From Pseudomonas umsongensis (GTDB taxonomy: Bacteria > Pseudomonadota > Gammaproteobacteria > Pseudomonadales > Pseudomonadaceae): a stretch of DNA of 64,000 bases. Below the pieces are notes generated by a model. That model was given only the letters and a program-made list of their open reading frames with translations, was not told the origin of the DNA and ran no database searches. Positions 1-8,058 of the stretch are shown piece by piece. The DNA lies in assembly GCF_002236105.1 (NCBI RefSeq), contig NZ_NIWU01000001.1, positions 1,488,001 through 1,552,000 of the forward strand, in the 5' to 3' direction. Every line of letters starts with the position of its first letter. The stretch's first letter is position 1. Made by a program: the position numbers and the translations under genes.

Positions 1-1904
1 CGCACCTGGCCCTCCCAGGCCTGGCGGGTAAACACCCCCGGCACGCTGGCCGGGCTGACGAACAACGCTCGCGCCTCGGTGTCGCCGACCATCTGCGCCA
101 GATTTAACGCCGGGTAATGATTGGCCGAGGCGTCGAGCACCTGGCGGTACAGGCTGGCTTCGGCATTGCGCTGACCCAACTGGCCGAGCAGCAGCTGGCG
201 CACCTGGGCCACCAGCTGCGGATCGGCCGGCATCCCCCACTGCGGATGCGCCGCCAACTGCTCGCCATAGAACTGCCAGAGCAGCGGCGACAAGCCGTGC
301 CACAGCCCCGGCGAAACCCCGTCGGCGCTCGGTTCGAGCGAGCCCATCACTTTGACCAGAAAACTCGCATCGGCTTTTTCCGGCCGCGCCAGCATCAGGT
401 AAGCCTTGAGTTGTTCGTAGGCCTGGGGCGCGCGCTTGAGGCGTTCGGGGCTGTCGGCGGGCAACTGGATCAGGGCAGTGAGTTGTTGTTGCAGGCTGGC
501 CAGCGCCGGGTCGCGCAGCAGGCGCTGGTTGGCCTCGACGTAGGCGGGCCAGAGCAGTTGCAGCAGTTCTGTGTTCTTGTTCAGGCCGAAGCGCTGGTAC
601 CAGGGCGTGCCGTGGGTGGCGCGGTAATCCAGGCGGCCGAGTTCGCGGGTCAGTTCGTTGAGGGCGAGGAATTGTTCGTCGCGGGTGGCTGAGTGTTGCA
701 AGGTCGCCAGGGAGGTTTGCACCTGGGCGATGTGTACGCGGTTGCTGACGAAGGACAGCATCATCCCGGCGCCCCAGGCCAGAGTCAGGGCGAGCATCAG
801 GGTTTGCGCGATGCGGGTCGCGGGCCAGCCGAGGCGCTCAGGGCGAACCCTTTTGTCATCGAGCACGCCGTCCCAGGGTGGTGTGGCGTGCCAAAGGTTA
901 TCCGTATTTTCTTTAGTTTCTTGACCCCCCTGCACCGGCAGGCTGAACCACAACCCGCGTAACGGCACGCCACGGTCGAACACCCGGAACAACGGCGCAA
1001 GAACTTGCCGCCAACGGGCAATGCCCTCGGCCTGCAAATCGCGGGACAGACGCAGCAGGAAGTCATGGTTCATCGCGCCCCGTATCTGCACCCAACCACC
1101 GTCGCGCAGGGGTTGCACCAGGCTCTCCAGCCCGCTTTCCAAGGCCAGCGGCGTCACCTGTGACGGTAGCCAACAACCGATGGCCTGGGTCTGGCGCTTG
1201 TTCTGTTCCCATCCACTGTCGCAGACCTGCCACAGGTGCAGCGGCAACTGCCAGCGCAATTGGCGCGCCAGGTCTTGCAGGTGACGCACACCGGCGTCCA
1301 TCGCGCTGGCGTCCATGCTCTGCTCTTTGTTCAAGGCCCAGATCACGCCGTCGAGACCGCGCCAGCGGCTCAGGCCTTGCCACGAGCTGAAGCGGCCATC
1401 AGCGAATTTGGTTTGGGTGCTGCCGCCCCAGAGCAGAACGGTGTCGTGGCCGGCGAGCCATTTTTTATCTTTCAGGTTGGGGGCGATGGCGGCGATTTGA
1501 GCGGGTTCGCCGACGACCAGCAGCAGGCGGATTTTGCGGCGCCAAAGGAAACCGTGATTTTCGTGCAGGTGTTCCTTTAACTTAGCGACCCATGAATCGT
1601 CGTCCGGAACGGGCTCTTTGCTGAATGGCGAAATCGGCGCATCAACAGCCGCGCCCGTCACGCGCATCGCCCGTGCCACCGCCAATCGATCCCAGGCGAG
1701 CAATATCACCGGGCAGAACCAGCACAAGGCAAACCAGCTTCCACCCCCCCACAGCGCCAACGATTTGAGGGGCAGCCTTGGCCAGCCGAAGTACTCGTGG
1801 GTCTAGTCGTACAGCAGACAACCGAACACCACCACGACCGTCACGACCAGCAGATAGCCCAATCCCACCTTGATCAGAGAGCCTTCGCTCGCTTGCTTAT
1901 TCAT
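1..1904 (-). pseudogene. TssM/IcmF-like (ImcF-related) membrane protein gene interrupted by an in-frame amber codon; 3' end outside window
   Basis: The frame starts at ATG 1904-1902, overlapping the stop of the gene before it by 8 bases (ATGAATAA). It runs 33 codons with one hydrophobic segment (residues about 12-32) and hits TAG at 1803-1805. The same frame is then open without any stop to base 1, roughly 600 codons. It begins with a second hydrophobic segment, as expected for the paired N-terminal membrane helices of TssM, and has another (LALTLAWGAGMMLSFV) further on. TssM is the inner-membrane-complex subunit of T6SS. Where TssM carries a GKT P-loop this protein reads VVGEPAQIAAIAP, so no Walker A is visible. 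The gene sits in an effector island, not a structural T6SS cluster. The amber codon could make it a pseudogene, or a product could start downstream (ATG or GTG codons lie after the second helix). Family call is moderate; the stop is directly seen. Confidence 0.7.
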
Positions 1905-3051
1905 TGCCATGAGGCACCGCCATTCCAATAGCCAATCGATCGTTTCCGTCCTGACTCAGCCAACCACAAGGTTGTCCGGCCTCCTTTGCCTGCAACAACG
2001 CCAGGGACATGCCGATGAAAGGCGCCAATTGCGCCAACACGCCCCAGTACCCGGACAATTGATGTTCGCCAGACTGCCAGCCACCTTTCAGGAAAGTGCC
2101 CTGGCTGGTTTTATCCAGCGCCAGGCAATCGGGCGGTGCTGCGTCCAACCCGGCATAGCGCTGGATCTGTACACAGAGCTCAGCGGGCGACTCGTCGAGC
2201 TCACTCAACAAGTACTCGCCCCTGTGCAATAACTGGCGACCCTGGTGGCTCACCAGCCAGAGAAATCCAGCTTCACCGGGAAGATCCGGCTCGCCAGCGC
2301 TCTGCACCGAGACCACCCCGGCGCAAAGCAACCAATCCGCCTCATCGCGACAGTCGTGATGAAACGCATCAATGAGCGTGTCCAGATCGGCCAGGTCATC
2401 CAAAGGCATGCGCGCTTCGGGCAACACCACGTCGCCCTTGGCCACGGCCTTCAAGTACGCACTTTGACTGGCCTCATCCCCGATCCACGCAATCCCGCGC
2501 AACGACGGCCAGCGTTGTTTCAACTCGGGGAGTTCAAGCGTCATCCTGGCCAGGCGCCGGGCCAATGCTGGCGCACGCTCACTGGACGAACCCAGCGACA
2601 CCGGGCAGCGCAACATGCGCTGTGTAGCGCCGTCGGGCTTCGATGGCTTGGGGGCGGGAACACCGGCCATCAAGCCGTTGTAATGTATTTGCTCATCGCC
2701 CACGGGCCCCAGGAGCAGCACGTGTTCCACCGGCAAACCCAAGCGGCGACGTCCCCACCAACGCTGCACCGCAGCCTCCACCGTGCGTCGATACACATCG
2801 CGGTTAAACAGGCAGATTTGCCACCCCAACACGCGCAGCGCTAGGGCCAACACCCAGCAAAAAGGCATGACTGCACTCCACATCCACAGTTCTCCCCTTG
2901 GCTGCTCCTCTGGCCATAACGACAACAAAACCGCCGACTGCAACCCCCAGAGCAACAGCAAAACCAGCCACCAACGGCGCCAATGCGGTTCATGCGGTTC
3001 ATGCGGTTCATGCGGTTCGACAAGGTCCGGGTATTGCGGCGCGCGGTTCAT
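1897..3051 (-). CDS. T6SS-island membrane protein of unknown function with N-terminal PHE repeats
   Basis: A 384-residue protein that I do not recognise as a named family. The N-terminus (MNRAPQYPDLV) is followed by four E-P-H units encoded by a 9-bp tandem repeat, then WRRWW and two hydrophobic segments (about residues 27-46 and 55-78). The rest is a mostly soluble domain of about 300 residues. The start at 3051 overlaps the PAAR stop by 4 bases (ATGA), and its own stop overlaps the TssM-like start by 8 bases, so all three are probably translationally coupled. An alternative start 18 codons upstream would lie inside the PAAR gene and is less likely. The position between PAAR and a TssM-like gene suggests a role in effector delivery or anchoring; that is inference from context only. 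Confidence 0.75.
   Translation of the reverse strand: MNRAPQYPDLVEPHEPHEPHEPHWRRWWLVLLLLWGLQSAVLLSLWPEEQPRGELWMWSAVMPFCWVLALALRVLGWQICLFNRDVYRRTVEAAVQRWWGRRRLGLPVEHVLLLGPVGDEQIHYNGLMAGVPAPKPSKPDGATQRMLRCPVSLGSSSERAPALARRLARMTLELPELKQRWPSLRGIAWIGDEASQSAYLKAVAKGDVVLPEARMPLDDLADLDTLIDAFHHDCRDEADWLLCAGVVSVQSAGEPDLPGEAGFLWLVSHQGRQLLHRGEYLLSELDESPAELCVQIQRYAGLDAAPPDCLALDKTSQGTFLKGGWQSGEHQLSGYWGVLAQLAPFIGMSLALLQAKEAGQPCGWLSQDGNDRLAIGMAVPHGNE
2982..3017 (-). repeat. Four tandem copies of a 9-bp unit (GAACCGCAT) in the 384-residue membrane protein gene
   Basis: Four consecutive nonamers read (c/a)atgcggtt on the plus strand. On the coding strand they encode Glu-Pro-His repeats just before the first membrane segment. 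Because the unit is a multiple of three, copy-number change would alter linker length without shifting frame. Confidence 0.9.
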
Positions 3052-3311
3052 GGCGCCACGACCATGAACGAAGCCGCAAGCGAGCTGACCAGGGTGCAAC
3101 CGCAATCACACTCATACCCGTGCAGGGCCACGAGCCTGCCGTCCATGATCGCCACCGAGGTACCCTCCGCGATGCGCGTCATGCCGTGCAAATCGCAGCG
3201 AGCCTGATCCCCCACGCAGGCAACCGGCTGGCCGAATGCCTCGTAGTGACCTTCAAGCACTTCACCGCCGAAAGGGCTCATCGAGTCCCCCATGCGTACC
3301 AGAGGCAACAT
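3048..3311 (-). CDS. PAAR-domain T6SS spike-tip protein
   Basis: An 87-residue single-domain protein. It opens MLPLVRMGDSMSPFGGEV and carries the short glycine-rich turns and the spaced C/H residues (CVGDQARCDLHG, HGYECDCGC) typical of PAAR proteins, which form the metal-bound conical tip on the VgrG trimer and can recruit effectors. Length is normal for a stand-alone PAAR. The ATG shares one base with the lipase stop (TGATG) and its stop overlaps the next gene by ATGA, so it is tightly coupled to the upstream effector. The natural reading is that this tip and the VgrG at 8825-11221 carry the lipase encoded between them. Confidence 0.88.
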   Translation of the reverse strand: MLPLVRMGDSMSPFGGEVLEGHYEAFGQPVACVGDQARCDLHGMTRIAEGTSVAIMDGRLVALHGYECDCGCTLVSSLAASFMVVAP

Positions 3312-5665
3312 CAGACGACCTCCCCGGTGAGTTCGAACAGACTGCCGGCCTCGCGCAGAAAGGCGGTGGTGCGGTCGATGCGTTGCGCATAGTCTTCCTG
3401 GGCAATCTGTTGCTTCAGCTCAGCCGCCACCTGGCCAATATGCGCCGTCGGCTTCAGCAACTGCGCGGCCTCCGGCAGGAACGGCAGCGCAACACCGCGC
3501 GCCTTGTCGATCACTTGATAGCCGATGCTGGCGCCACCGATGCCCGCGACCACCCCACCAACCCCGCCCAGCGCCCCACCCCGCTTAATGCCGTACACCG
3601 TTGCGCCGGCCAGCATCGCAACGCCCAGTATTCGCCCGGCCACTACCACCGGTGACAGGTCCCGGCTGTTGTCATTGCCGAAATACGTCATGCGATAGAA
3701 GAAGTAGCCCGCCCATATCTCACGCGATCCCAACGCGTCATGCATGAACCAGGCGCGTGAGTCGTGTACCTGGTCATCGAACAGCGCGACCACCAGCGCC
3801 ATGCGCAGGTCCTTGCTGGGCGTGCCCCGGGCATCGCTGAACAATTGTTTGGTGCGCCGTTCACCTGCCGCCTTGATCGCAGCGTGGTCCTGCAACTCAT
3901 CGTTTTCGTTGAGCAGATAGATGGCGTCGCGCAACAGCACATCGGTGATCGTGCCGACCGCACTGGTCTGCTGACGGTCGAAGCCCTTGTAGTCGCGCTT
4001 GAACTCCGCCGCCGCCTGGCTGAGCTGGGTCTTGTCGATCTGCGTTTCATAGATAGGCGGGCCGGGGTGGTTCGTCGCCGCCGCGGGCGTTTTCAGCCGA
4101 TTGGCCAAAATGATTTTTTTCTGTTTTTCATAGGCCTCGCGTTGATCACTGGTGTCGAACACAGTGACTTCATTGGCCTGGATGAAGAACGGCTGATGTT
4201 TGTAGCTGTCGTTGTTCTGCAACGGGTCATCGGCGTACCGACCGATGCGCCAACCGGTGATCCAGCCCAGTTGATCGGCCAGGGTTTCTTCCAAGGTGAT
4301 GCCGAGTTGCTGTGGTTTGTACTCCCAGGGTTTTGTGTGGGTGGGGGTGTCGGTGGTGATGCCTGGGAGGGTGTGGCGCCAGGCGTTGAAGCGTTCGATT
4401 GTTTGCTGACTAACCACAAACTCTGACAAGGTTTGCGGCCCCATTTCGCGCCATGCCTTATATGGCTCTAATGTTTTTGGTAGCACCGTTTCCGGCACCT
4501 GCAACGGCGCGCCGGCGGCGAAGGCTTCGGCATACATGTCGTGCAGGGCAATTTGCGATACCAGTTCATCCGTACCACCGCGAGCCTTGCCCTGGTCATT
4601 CTGCGGATAACCACCCCCAACATCAGAATGCACACCGGGGTACACCACTTCATAGGTATGGAGCGGGTACTGACCGTCCTCGTTGCGGATCGAGTCCAGC
4701 GGAAAACACGAGCGCTGCTCGAAGGCCGCGACGAAGTGCCGGCAGCATTTGACGAATTTAGGAAATTTCGCGGCGTCAGGTAACAACTGACTGTCATCGG
4801 CCCAGTCCATGTGACCCGCAAAAAAAGGCGCCGCATGGGCGATGCCGACCGAGGCGACGGTGTCTAGCACACCGAGAAATTCGATGCTGACCGGCAAGCC
4901 GATCAGACGTTGCTCAGGAAGCTGGGCCCCGGTCGGGGTGTCGAACAACTGGCTCAGCCAGTTCACGAAAGTACGAGCTTCCGCCGCCCCGCGCGAGAAT
5001 CCGTACACGTACAGTTTGACTGCCAATACTTTAGGCTGCAGGGACTTTTCTTTACAGGCCTCCAAGGGGCCCAAAAGCCCATGCATGACTCGTCGTCGTT
5101 TGCCTTCCCCCAGGCCGCTCATCAGCGGTGCCTGCCAGGTGCTCATGGCATTGACTGCTTTTTTCCTGTCGGCTTTGGACAACTCTTTCTTAGTTAATGC
5201 AAACCTCAGCGCATGGGCCAATGACACCAATGCCCAATTGATGCGATCTTCACCACCCGTCGCATACCTCAGCCCCTCCGCGCTGTAATCCAGTTCGCCA
5301 ATTTCGGGAAAGGGAGTACCTACACCAGGCATGTAAATAGAAAAAAAGCCCTCTTTTTCTGCCTGTTCACCCCTGAGCGACGCATGAAAAAGCTTGGCAA
5401 TATTACTGGGGTGGTTTTTCTTGGTATCGTTATCTTCATTATTGTTAGTACCATCGAAAAACAAACTGATATGCAAACTTTGAACGCATTCGAACCGCTG
5501 GGACCTCCCTTTGGAGTTGACCTGTTGATGGTGACTGTCTTCCTCGGCAGTTTGCTTGTCGCAGTTGCAAGTCACCGTAAGAACTTCCCCCGGCAAACGC
5601 CCTACCACGGGAAAAGCGGGCGGTGCCCAGACCTTAGCACTCAGATTATTTTTTACTTCGGACAT
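3311..5665 (-). CDS. Tle1-type T6SS phospholipase effector (DUF2235)
   Basis: A 784-residue alpha/beta-hydrolase. The opening strand motif LFFDGTNNNEDND (about residues 68-80), the nucleophile elbow YGFSRG (Ser224), LDTV (Asp268) and GVHSDVGGGY (His346, Asp348) match the DUF2235/Tle1 arrangement. Tle1 enzymes hydrolyse membrane phospholipids in target cells after T6SS delivery. A Gly/Ala-rich hydrophobic stretch (about residues 685-720) near the C-terminus may insert in membrane. The start ATG overlaps the stop of immunity gene 1 by 13 bases, so immunity is translated first. The next gene, PAAR, overlaps the stop by one base. The first 25 codons are repeated as relics between the upstream immunity genes. 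Exact lipase specificity (A1/A2) cannot be read from sequence. Confidence 0.9.
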   Translation of the reverse strand: MSEVKNNLSAKVWAPPAFPVVGRLPGEVLTVTCNCDKQTAEEDSHHQQVNSKGRSQRFECVQSLHISLFFDGTNNNEDNDTKKNHPSNIAKLFHASLRGEQAEKEGFFSIYMPGVGTPFPEIGELDYSAEGLRYATGGEDRINWALVSLAHALRFALTKKELSKADRKKAVNAMSTWQAPLMSGLGEGKRRRVMHGLLGPLEACKEKSLQPKVLAVKLYVYGFSRGAAEARTFVNWLSQLFDTPTGAQLPEQRLIGLPVSIEFLGVLDTVASVGIAHAAPFFAGHMDWADDSQLLPDAAKFPKFVKCCRHFVAAFEQRSCFPLDSIRNEDGQYPLHTYEVVYPGVHSDVGGGYPQNDQGKARGGTDELVSQIALHDMYAEAFAAGAPLQVPETVLPKTLEPYKAWREMGPQTLSEFVVSQQTIERFNAWRHTLPGITTDTPTHTKPWEYKPQQLGITLEETLADQLGWITGWRIGRYADDPLQNNDSYKHQPFFIQANEVTVFDTSDQREAYEKQKKIILANRLKTPAAATNHPGPPIYETQIDKTQLSQAAAEFKRDYKGFDRQQTSAVGTITDVLLRDAIYLLNENDELQDHAAIKAAGERRTKQLFSDARGTPSKDLRMALVVALFDDQVHDSRAWFMHDALGSREIWAGYFFYRMTYFGNDNSRDLSPVVVAGRILGVAMLAGATVYGIKRGGALGGVGGVVAGIGGASIGYQVIDKARGVALPFLPEAAQLLKPTAHIGQVAAELKQQIAQEDYAQRIDRTTAFLREAGSLFELTGEVV

Positions 5666-6159
5666 ACAGCTGGCTCCTTCATCCGCTTAGGTTCTTTAAT
5701 AGGGTTATTGGGTGACCCGTACCCCCAGCACGAAGTTGTAACTTTTATTTGATTGCAACTTAAAAAATGCACACTCAAACCACAAGAGTCCGTACCTTGC
5801 CACTCGGGGATATCCACCGTGGCGCTGTAGTGCTTATATTTAGCTTTATGTTCCAATTGAGCCAGCCGATATCCCTCTGGATCAGATGGCCACTTCGAGT
5901 ACGCAAATTGATCGGTATCCACCTCCCACTCAATGTAAGCCTTTAAACCAGGCCTCCATTTAATTGGCATGACAATACAGCAAGAACTTCCGCCGCCACC
6001 GTATGCTCTATAACCATTGACTGAAAACCAATTGATCGCATGCAAGGTATGGTTAACCGCTTTTAGATTCCCTCCCGCCATTTCGTTGTCCGCTGTGGAG
6101 CATCCAACCAACGTCAACACAAACACACCCAACAACCATCGAACCCAGGTTACTTTCAT
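5653..6159 (-). CDS. DUF3304 lipoprotein, putative Tle1 immunity protein (copy 1, effector-adjacent)
   Basis: A 168-residue lipoprotein. Signal peptide MKVTWVRWLLGVFVL with lipobox LVGC (Cys20) indicates a membrane-anchored periplasmic protein. The body has the conserved blocks shared by all four tandem copies: STADNEMAGGN, a GGGG-x-SCC cluster, KWRPGLKA and the C-terminal VTTSCW...KEPAVCPK. DUF3304 lipoproteins are found next to Tle1 lipases and protect the periplasm from them. This copy overlaps the intact effector by 13 bases and is the most diverged of the four (YGYGSPNNP-type end, different middle region), so it is the likeliest cognate partner. Base composition is clearly AT-richer than the flanking vgrG and lipase genes. 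Confidence 0.88.
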   Translation of the reverse strand: MKVTWVRWLLGVFVLTLVGCSTADNEMAGGNLKAVNHTLHAINWFSVNGYRAYGGGGSSCCIVMPIKWRPGLKAYIEWEVDTDQFAYSKWPSDPEGYRLAQLEHKAKYKHYSATVDIPEWQGTDSCGLSVHFLSCNQIKVTTSCWGYGSPNNPIKEPKRMKEPAVCPK

Positions 6160-6233
6160 TGTCGATCCCCCAACACCGGAAAGATGGGCGATATCCAGAC
6201 CTTAACGCTCGAGTTAATTTTTACTTCGGGCAT
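6156..6233 (-). other. 25-codon micro-ORF: relic of the Tle1 start at the seam between immunity copies 2 and 1
   Basis: ATG 6233-6231 to TGA 6158-6156. The peptide (MPEVKIN...VKVW...FPVLGDRQ) aligns with the first residues of the intact lipase (MSEVKNN...AKVW...FPVVG). It overlaps the stop of immunity copy 2 by 13 bases, exactly as the real effector overlaps copy 1, and its stop overlaps the ATG of copy 1 (ATGA). It is best read as a truncated effector start left by tandem duplication. It may still be translated and couple the two genes. Confidence 0.85.
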
Positions 6234-6730
6234 ACGGATGGCTCCTTCATTCCCATAGGTACTCTGATCGGATAACTAGGTGAACTGGGTGCCCAGCAAG
6301 AAGTCGTAACCTTTACCTGGTTACAGGTGAAAAAATGCACTTTAAGATCACATGACTCCACTCCCGGCCACTCTGGAATATCCACCTTGGTGCTGTAACG
6401 TTTAAAATTCGCTTCATGCGCAGCCCACGCATCTTCATCGAACCCATACCCAGTAGTTTTTCTTTTTATTTTTGCAAACGGTTCCGGGTCAACTTCCCAT
6501 TCAATATGCGCCTTCAAGCCAGGACGCCATTTAGTCGGCATGATAATGCAGCAAGAACGTCCCCCACCCCCGTCGGCCCGGTAACCATTCACCGAGAGCC
6601 AATTGATATTGCTCAGCGTATGATTAACCGCTTGTATATTTCCTCCCGCCATTTCGTTATCCGCTGTGGAACATCCAACCAACATCAACACAAACACACC
6701 CAACAACCATCGAACCCAGGTTATTTTCAT
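6221..6730 (-). CDS. DUF3304 lipoprotein, putative Tle1 immunity protein (copy 2)
   Basis: 169 residues, lipobox LVGC after a 19-residue signal peptide. The N-terminal third and C-terminal quarter are nearly identical to copies 3 and 4. The central segment (about residues 80-115, KIKRKTTGYGFDEDAWAAH region) is unique to this copy. Such variable centres often set effector specificity, so it may protect against a related lipase that is no longer encoded here; that is inference. It is followed by a relic of the effector start instead of an effector. The ATG at 6730 overlaps the stop of the preceding micro-ORF by ATGA, so expression probably depends on read-through from upstream. Confidence 0.88.
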   Translation of the reverse strand: MKITWVRWLLGVFVLMLVGCSTADNEMAGGNIQAVNHTLSNINWLSVNGYRADGGGGRSCCIIMPTKWRPGLKAHIEWEVDPEPFAKIKRKTTGYGFDEDAWAAHEANFKRYSTKVDIPEWPGVESCDLKVHFFTCNQVKVTTSCWAPSSPSYPIRVPMGMKEPSVCPK

Positions 6731-6804
6731 TGTCGATTCCCCAGCACCGGAAAGACGGGCGATATCCAGACCTTAGCCCTCAAGTTAATTTTTACTTCGG
6801 GCAT
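6727..6804 (-). other. 25-codon micro-ORF: relic of the Tle1 start at the seam between immunity copies 3 and 2
   Basis: ATG 6804-6802 to TGA 6729-6727, again 25 codons plus stop. The peptide (MPEVKINLRAKVW...FPVLGNRQ) resembles the start of the lipase encoded at 5665. It overlaps the end of copy 3 by 13 bases and the start of copy 2 by 4 bases. Geometry is identical to the other two seams. Confidence 0.85.
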
Positions 6805-7301
6805 ACGGAAGGCTCCTTCATTCCCATAGGTACTCTGATCGGATAATTAGGTGAACTGGGTGCCCAGCAAGAAGTCGTAACCTCTACCTGGTTACAGGTG
6901 AAAAAATGCACCTTAAGATCGCATGACTCCGTTCCTGGCCACTCTGGAATATCTACGACCGCGGCGTACCGTCGATAATTGGCGGAGTGTTTAGCATACG
7001 CATCTCGAAATTCTATAGAAGTAACGGATGGCAATTTTGCATGAGGCTCAGGATCAAGTTCCCATTCAATATTAGCCTTCAAACCAGGACGCCATTTCGT
7101 AGGCATAATAATGCAGCAAGAACGTCCCCCACCCCCGTCGGCCCGATAACCATTCACCGAGAGCCAATTGATATTGCTTAGCGTATGATTAACCGCTTGT
7201 ATATTTCCTCCTGCCATTTCGTTATCCGCCGTGGAACATCCAACCAACACCAACACCAACACAAACACACCCAACAACCATCGAACCCAGGTTATTTTCA
7301 T
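6792..7301 (-). CDS. DUF3304 lipoprotein, putative Tle1 immunity protein (copy 3)
   Basis: 169 residues. The signal peptide has a small LVLV expansion (VFVLVLVLVGC) relative to the other copies, arising from a short CAACAC-type repeat in the DNA. The lipobox Cys is retained, so a periplasm-facing lipoprotein is predicted. The centre (LPSVTSIEFRDAYAKHSANY) differs from copies 1, 2 and 4, whereas the flanks are almost identical. Its start overlaps the TGA of the preceding seam micro-ORF. Same family and predicted role as the other copies: neutralising Tle1-type lipases from sister cells. Confidence 0.88.
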   Translation of the reverse strand: MKITWVRWLLGVFVLVLVLVGCSTADNEMAGGNIQAVNHTLSNINWLSVNGYRADGGGGRSCCIIMPTKWRPGLKANIEWELDPEPHAKLPSVTSIEFRDAYAKHSANYRRYAAVVDIPEWPGTESCDLKVHFFTCNQVEVTTSCWAPSSPNYPIRVPMGMKEPSVCPK

Positions 7302-7375
7302 TGTCGATTCCCCAGCACCGGAAAGACGGGCGATATCCAGACCTTAGCCCTCGAGTTAATTTTTACTGCGGGCAT
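7298..7375 (-). other. 25-codon micro-ORF: relic of the Tle1 start at the seam between immunity copies 4 and 3
   Basis: ATG 7375-7373 to TGA 7300-7298. The peptide (MPAVKINSRAKVW...FPVLGNRQ) resembles the lipase N-terminus. It overlaps copy 4 by 13 bases and copy 3 by 4 bases. The third codon is GCA here (GAA in the other two seams), which also changes the last residue of copy 4 from K to Q. Confidence 0.85.
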
Positions 7376-7872
7376 ACGGATGGCTCCTTCATCCCCGTAG
7401 GTACTTTTATCGGATAATTAGGTGAACTGGGTGCCCAGCAAGAAGTCGTAACCTTTACTTGGTTACAGGTGAAAAAATGCACCTTAAGATCGCACGACTC
7501 CGTTCCTGGCCACTCTGGAATTTCCACGACAGTGCTGTAGCGCTGATAGTTGGCCTTATGCTTAGCTTGAGCCACTCTATAGCCATCAGTCCCTAGCGGC
7601 GGCCATTTAGAATAAGCATAAGGATCAGTATCAACTTCCCATTCAATATGCGCCTTCAAACCAGGACGCCATTTCGTAGGCATAATAATGCAGCAAGAAC
7701 GTCCCCCACCCCCATCAGCCCGATAGCCATTCACCGAGAGCCAATTGATATTGTTCAGCGTATGATTAACCGCTTGTATATTCCCTCCCGCCATTTCGTT
7801 GTCCGCCGTGGAACATCCCACCAACGCCAATCCAAATAAACCCAACAACCATATCGCCCACATTGTTTTCAT
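7363..7872 (-). CDS. DUF3304 lipoprotein, putative Tle1 immunity protein (copy 4, first in the array)
   Basis: 169 residues from ATG 7872 (MKTMWAIWLLGLFGLALVGC). In-frame ATGs up to 7887 exist, but GGAG sits 6 bases before 7872 and this start aligns with the other copies. The lipobox Cys is at residue 20. The centre (YAYSKWPPLGTDGYRVAQAKH) resembles copy 1 most, while its ends match copies 2 and 3, so the set looks mosaic. It is the promoter-proximal copy, separated from the DUF4123 gene by a fragment of a dead lipase gene. Confidence 0.87.
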   Translation of the reverse strand: MKTMWAIWLLGLFGLALVGCSTADNEMAGGNIQAVNHTLNNINWLSVNGYRADGGGGRSCCIIMPTKWRPGLKAHIEWEVDTDPYAYSKWPPLGTDGYRVAQAKHKANYQRYSTVVEIPEWPGTESCDLKVHFFTCNQVKVTTSCWAPSSPNYPIKVPTGMKEPSVCPQ

Positions 7873-7908
7873 TGTCATCTCCATCACCGACCATTCCCTG
7901 ATTTCAGT

Positions 7909-8058
7909 TCAGGCTGTATGGGAAAATCCCGAATGAGCGTCTCTCCCATGAAACCGGACGATAAAAGTTATACCTGGCCCATATCCTGGTCGTTCGTTTT
8001 GCGAATACCCTCCGCCGACATCGGAATGCATACCGAGGTGCACCATTTCATAGTCAGC
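7909..8058 (-). pseudogene. Fragment of a second Tle1 lipase gene (catalytic His region)
   Basis: Two bases... directly after the DUF4123 stop the minus strand reads, in one frame, ADYEMVHLGMHSDVGGGY then SQNE. This aligns with TYEVVYPGVHSDVGGGYPQN (about residues 337-356) of the intact lipase at 3311-5665. Similarity fades after about base 7985 and the frame ends at TGA 7911-7909. The remainder of a lipase gene is absent, so this is a deletion relic of a former effector that stood between the loader gene and the immunity array. Confidence 0.8.
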
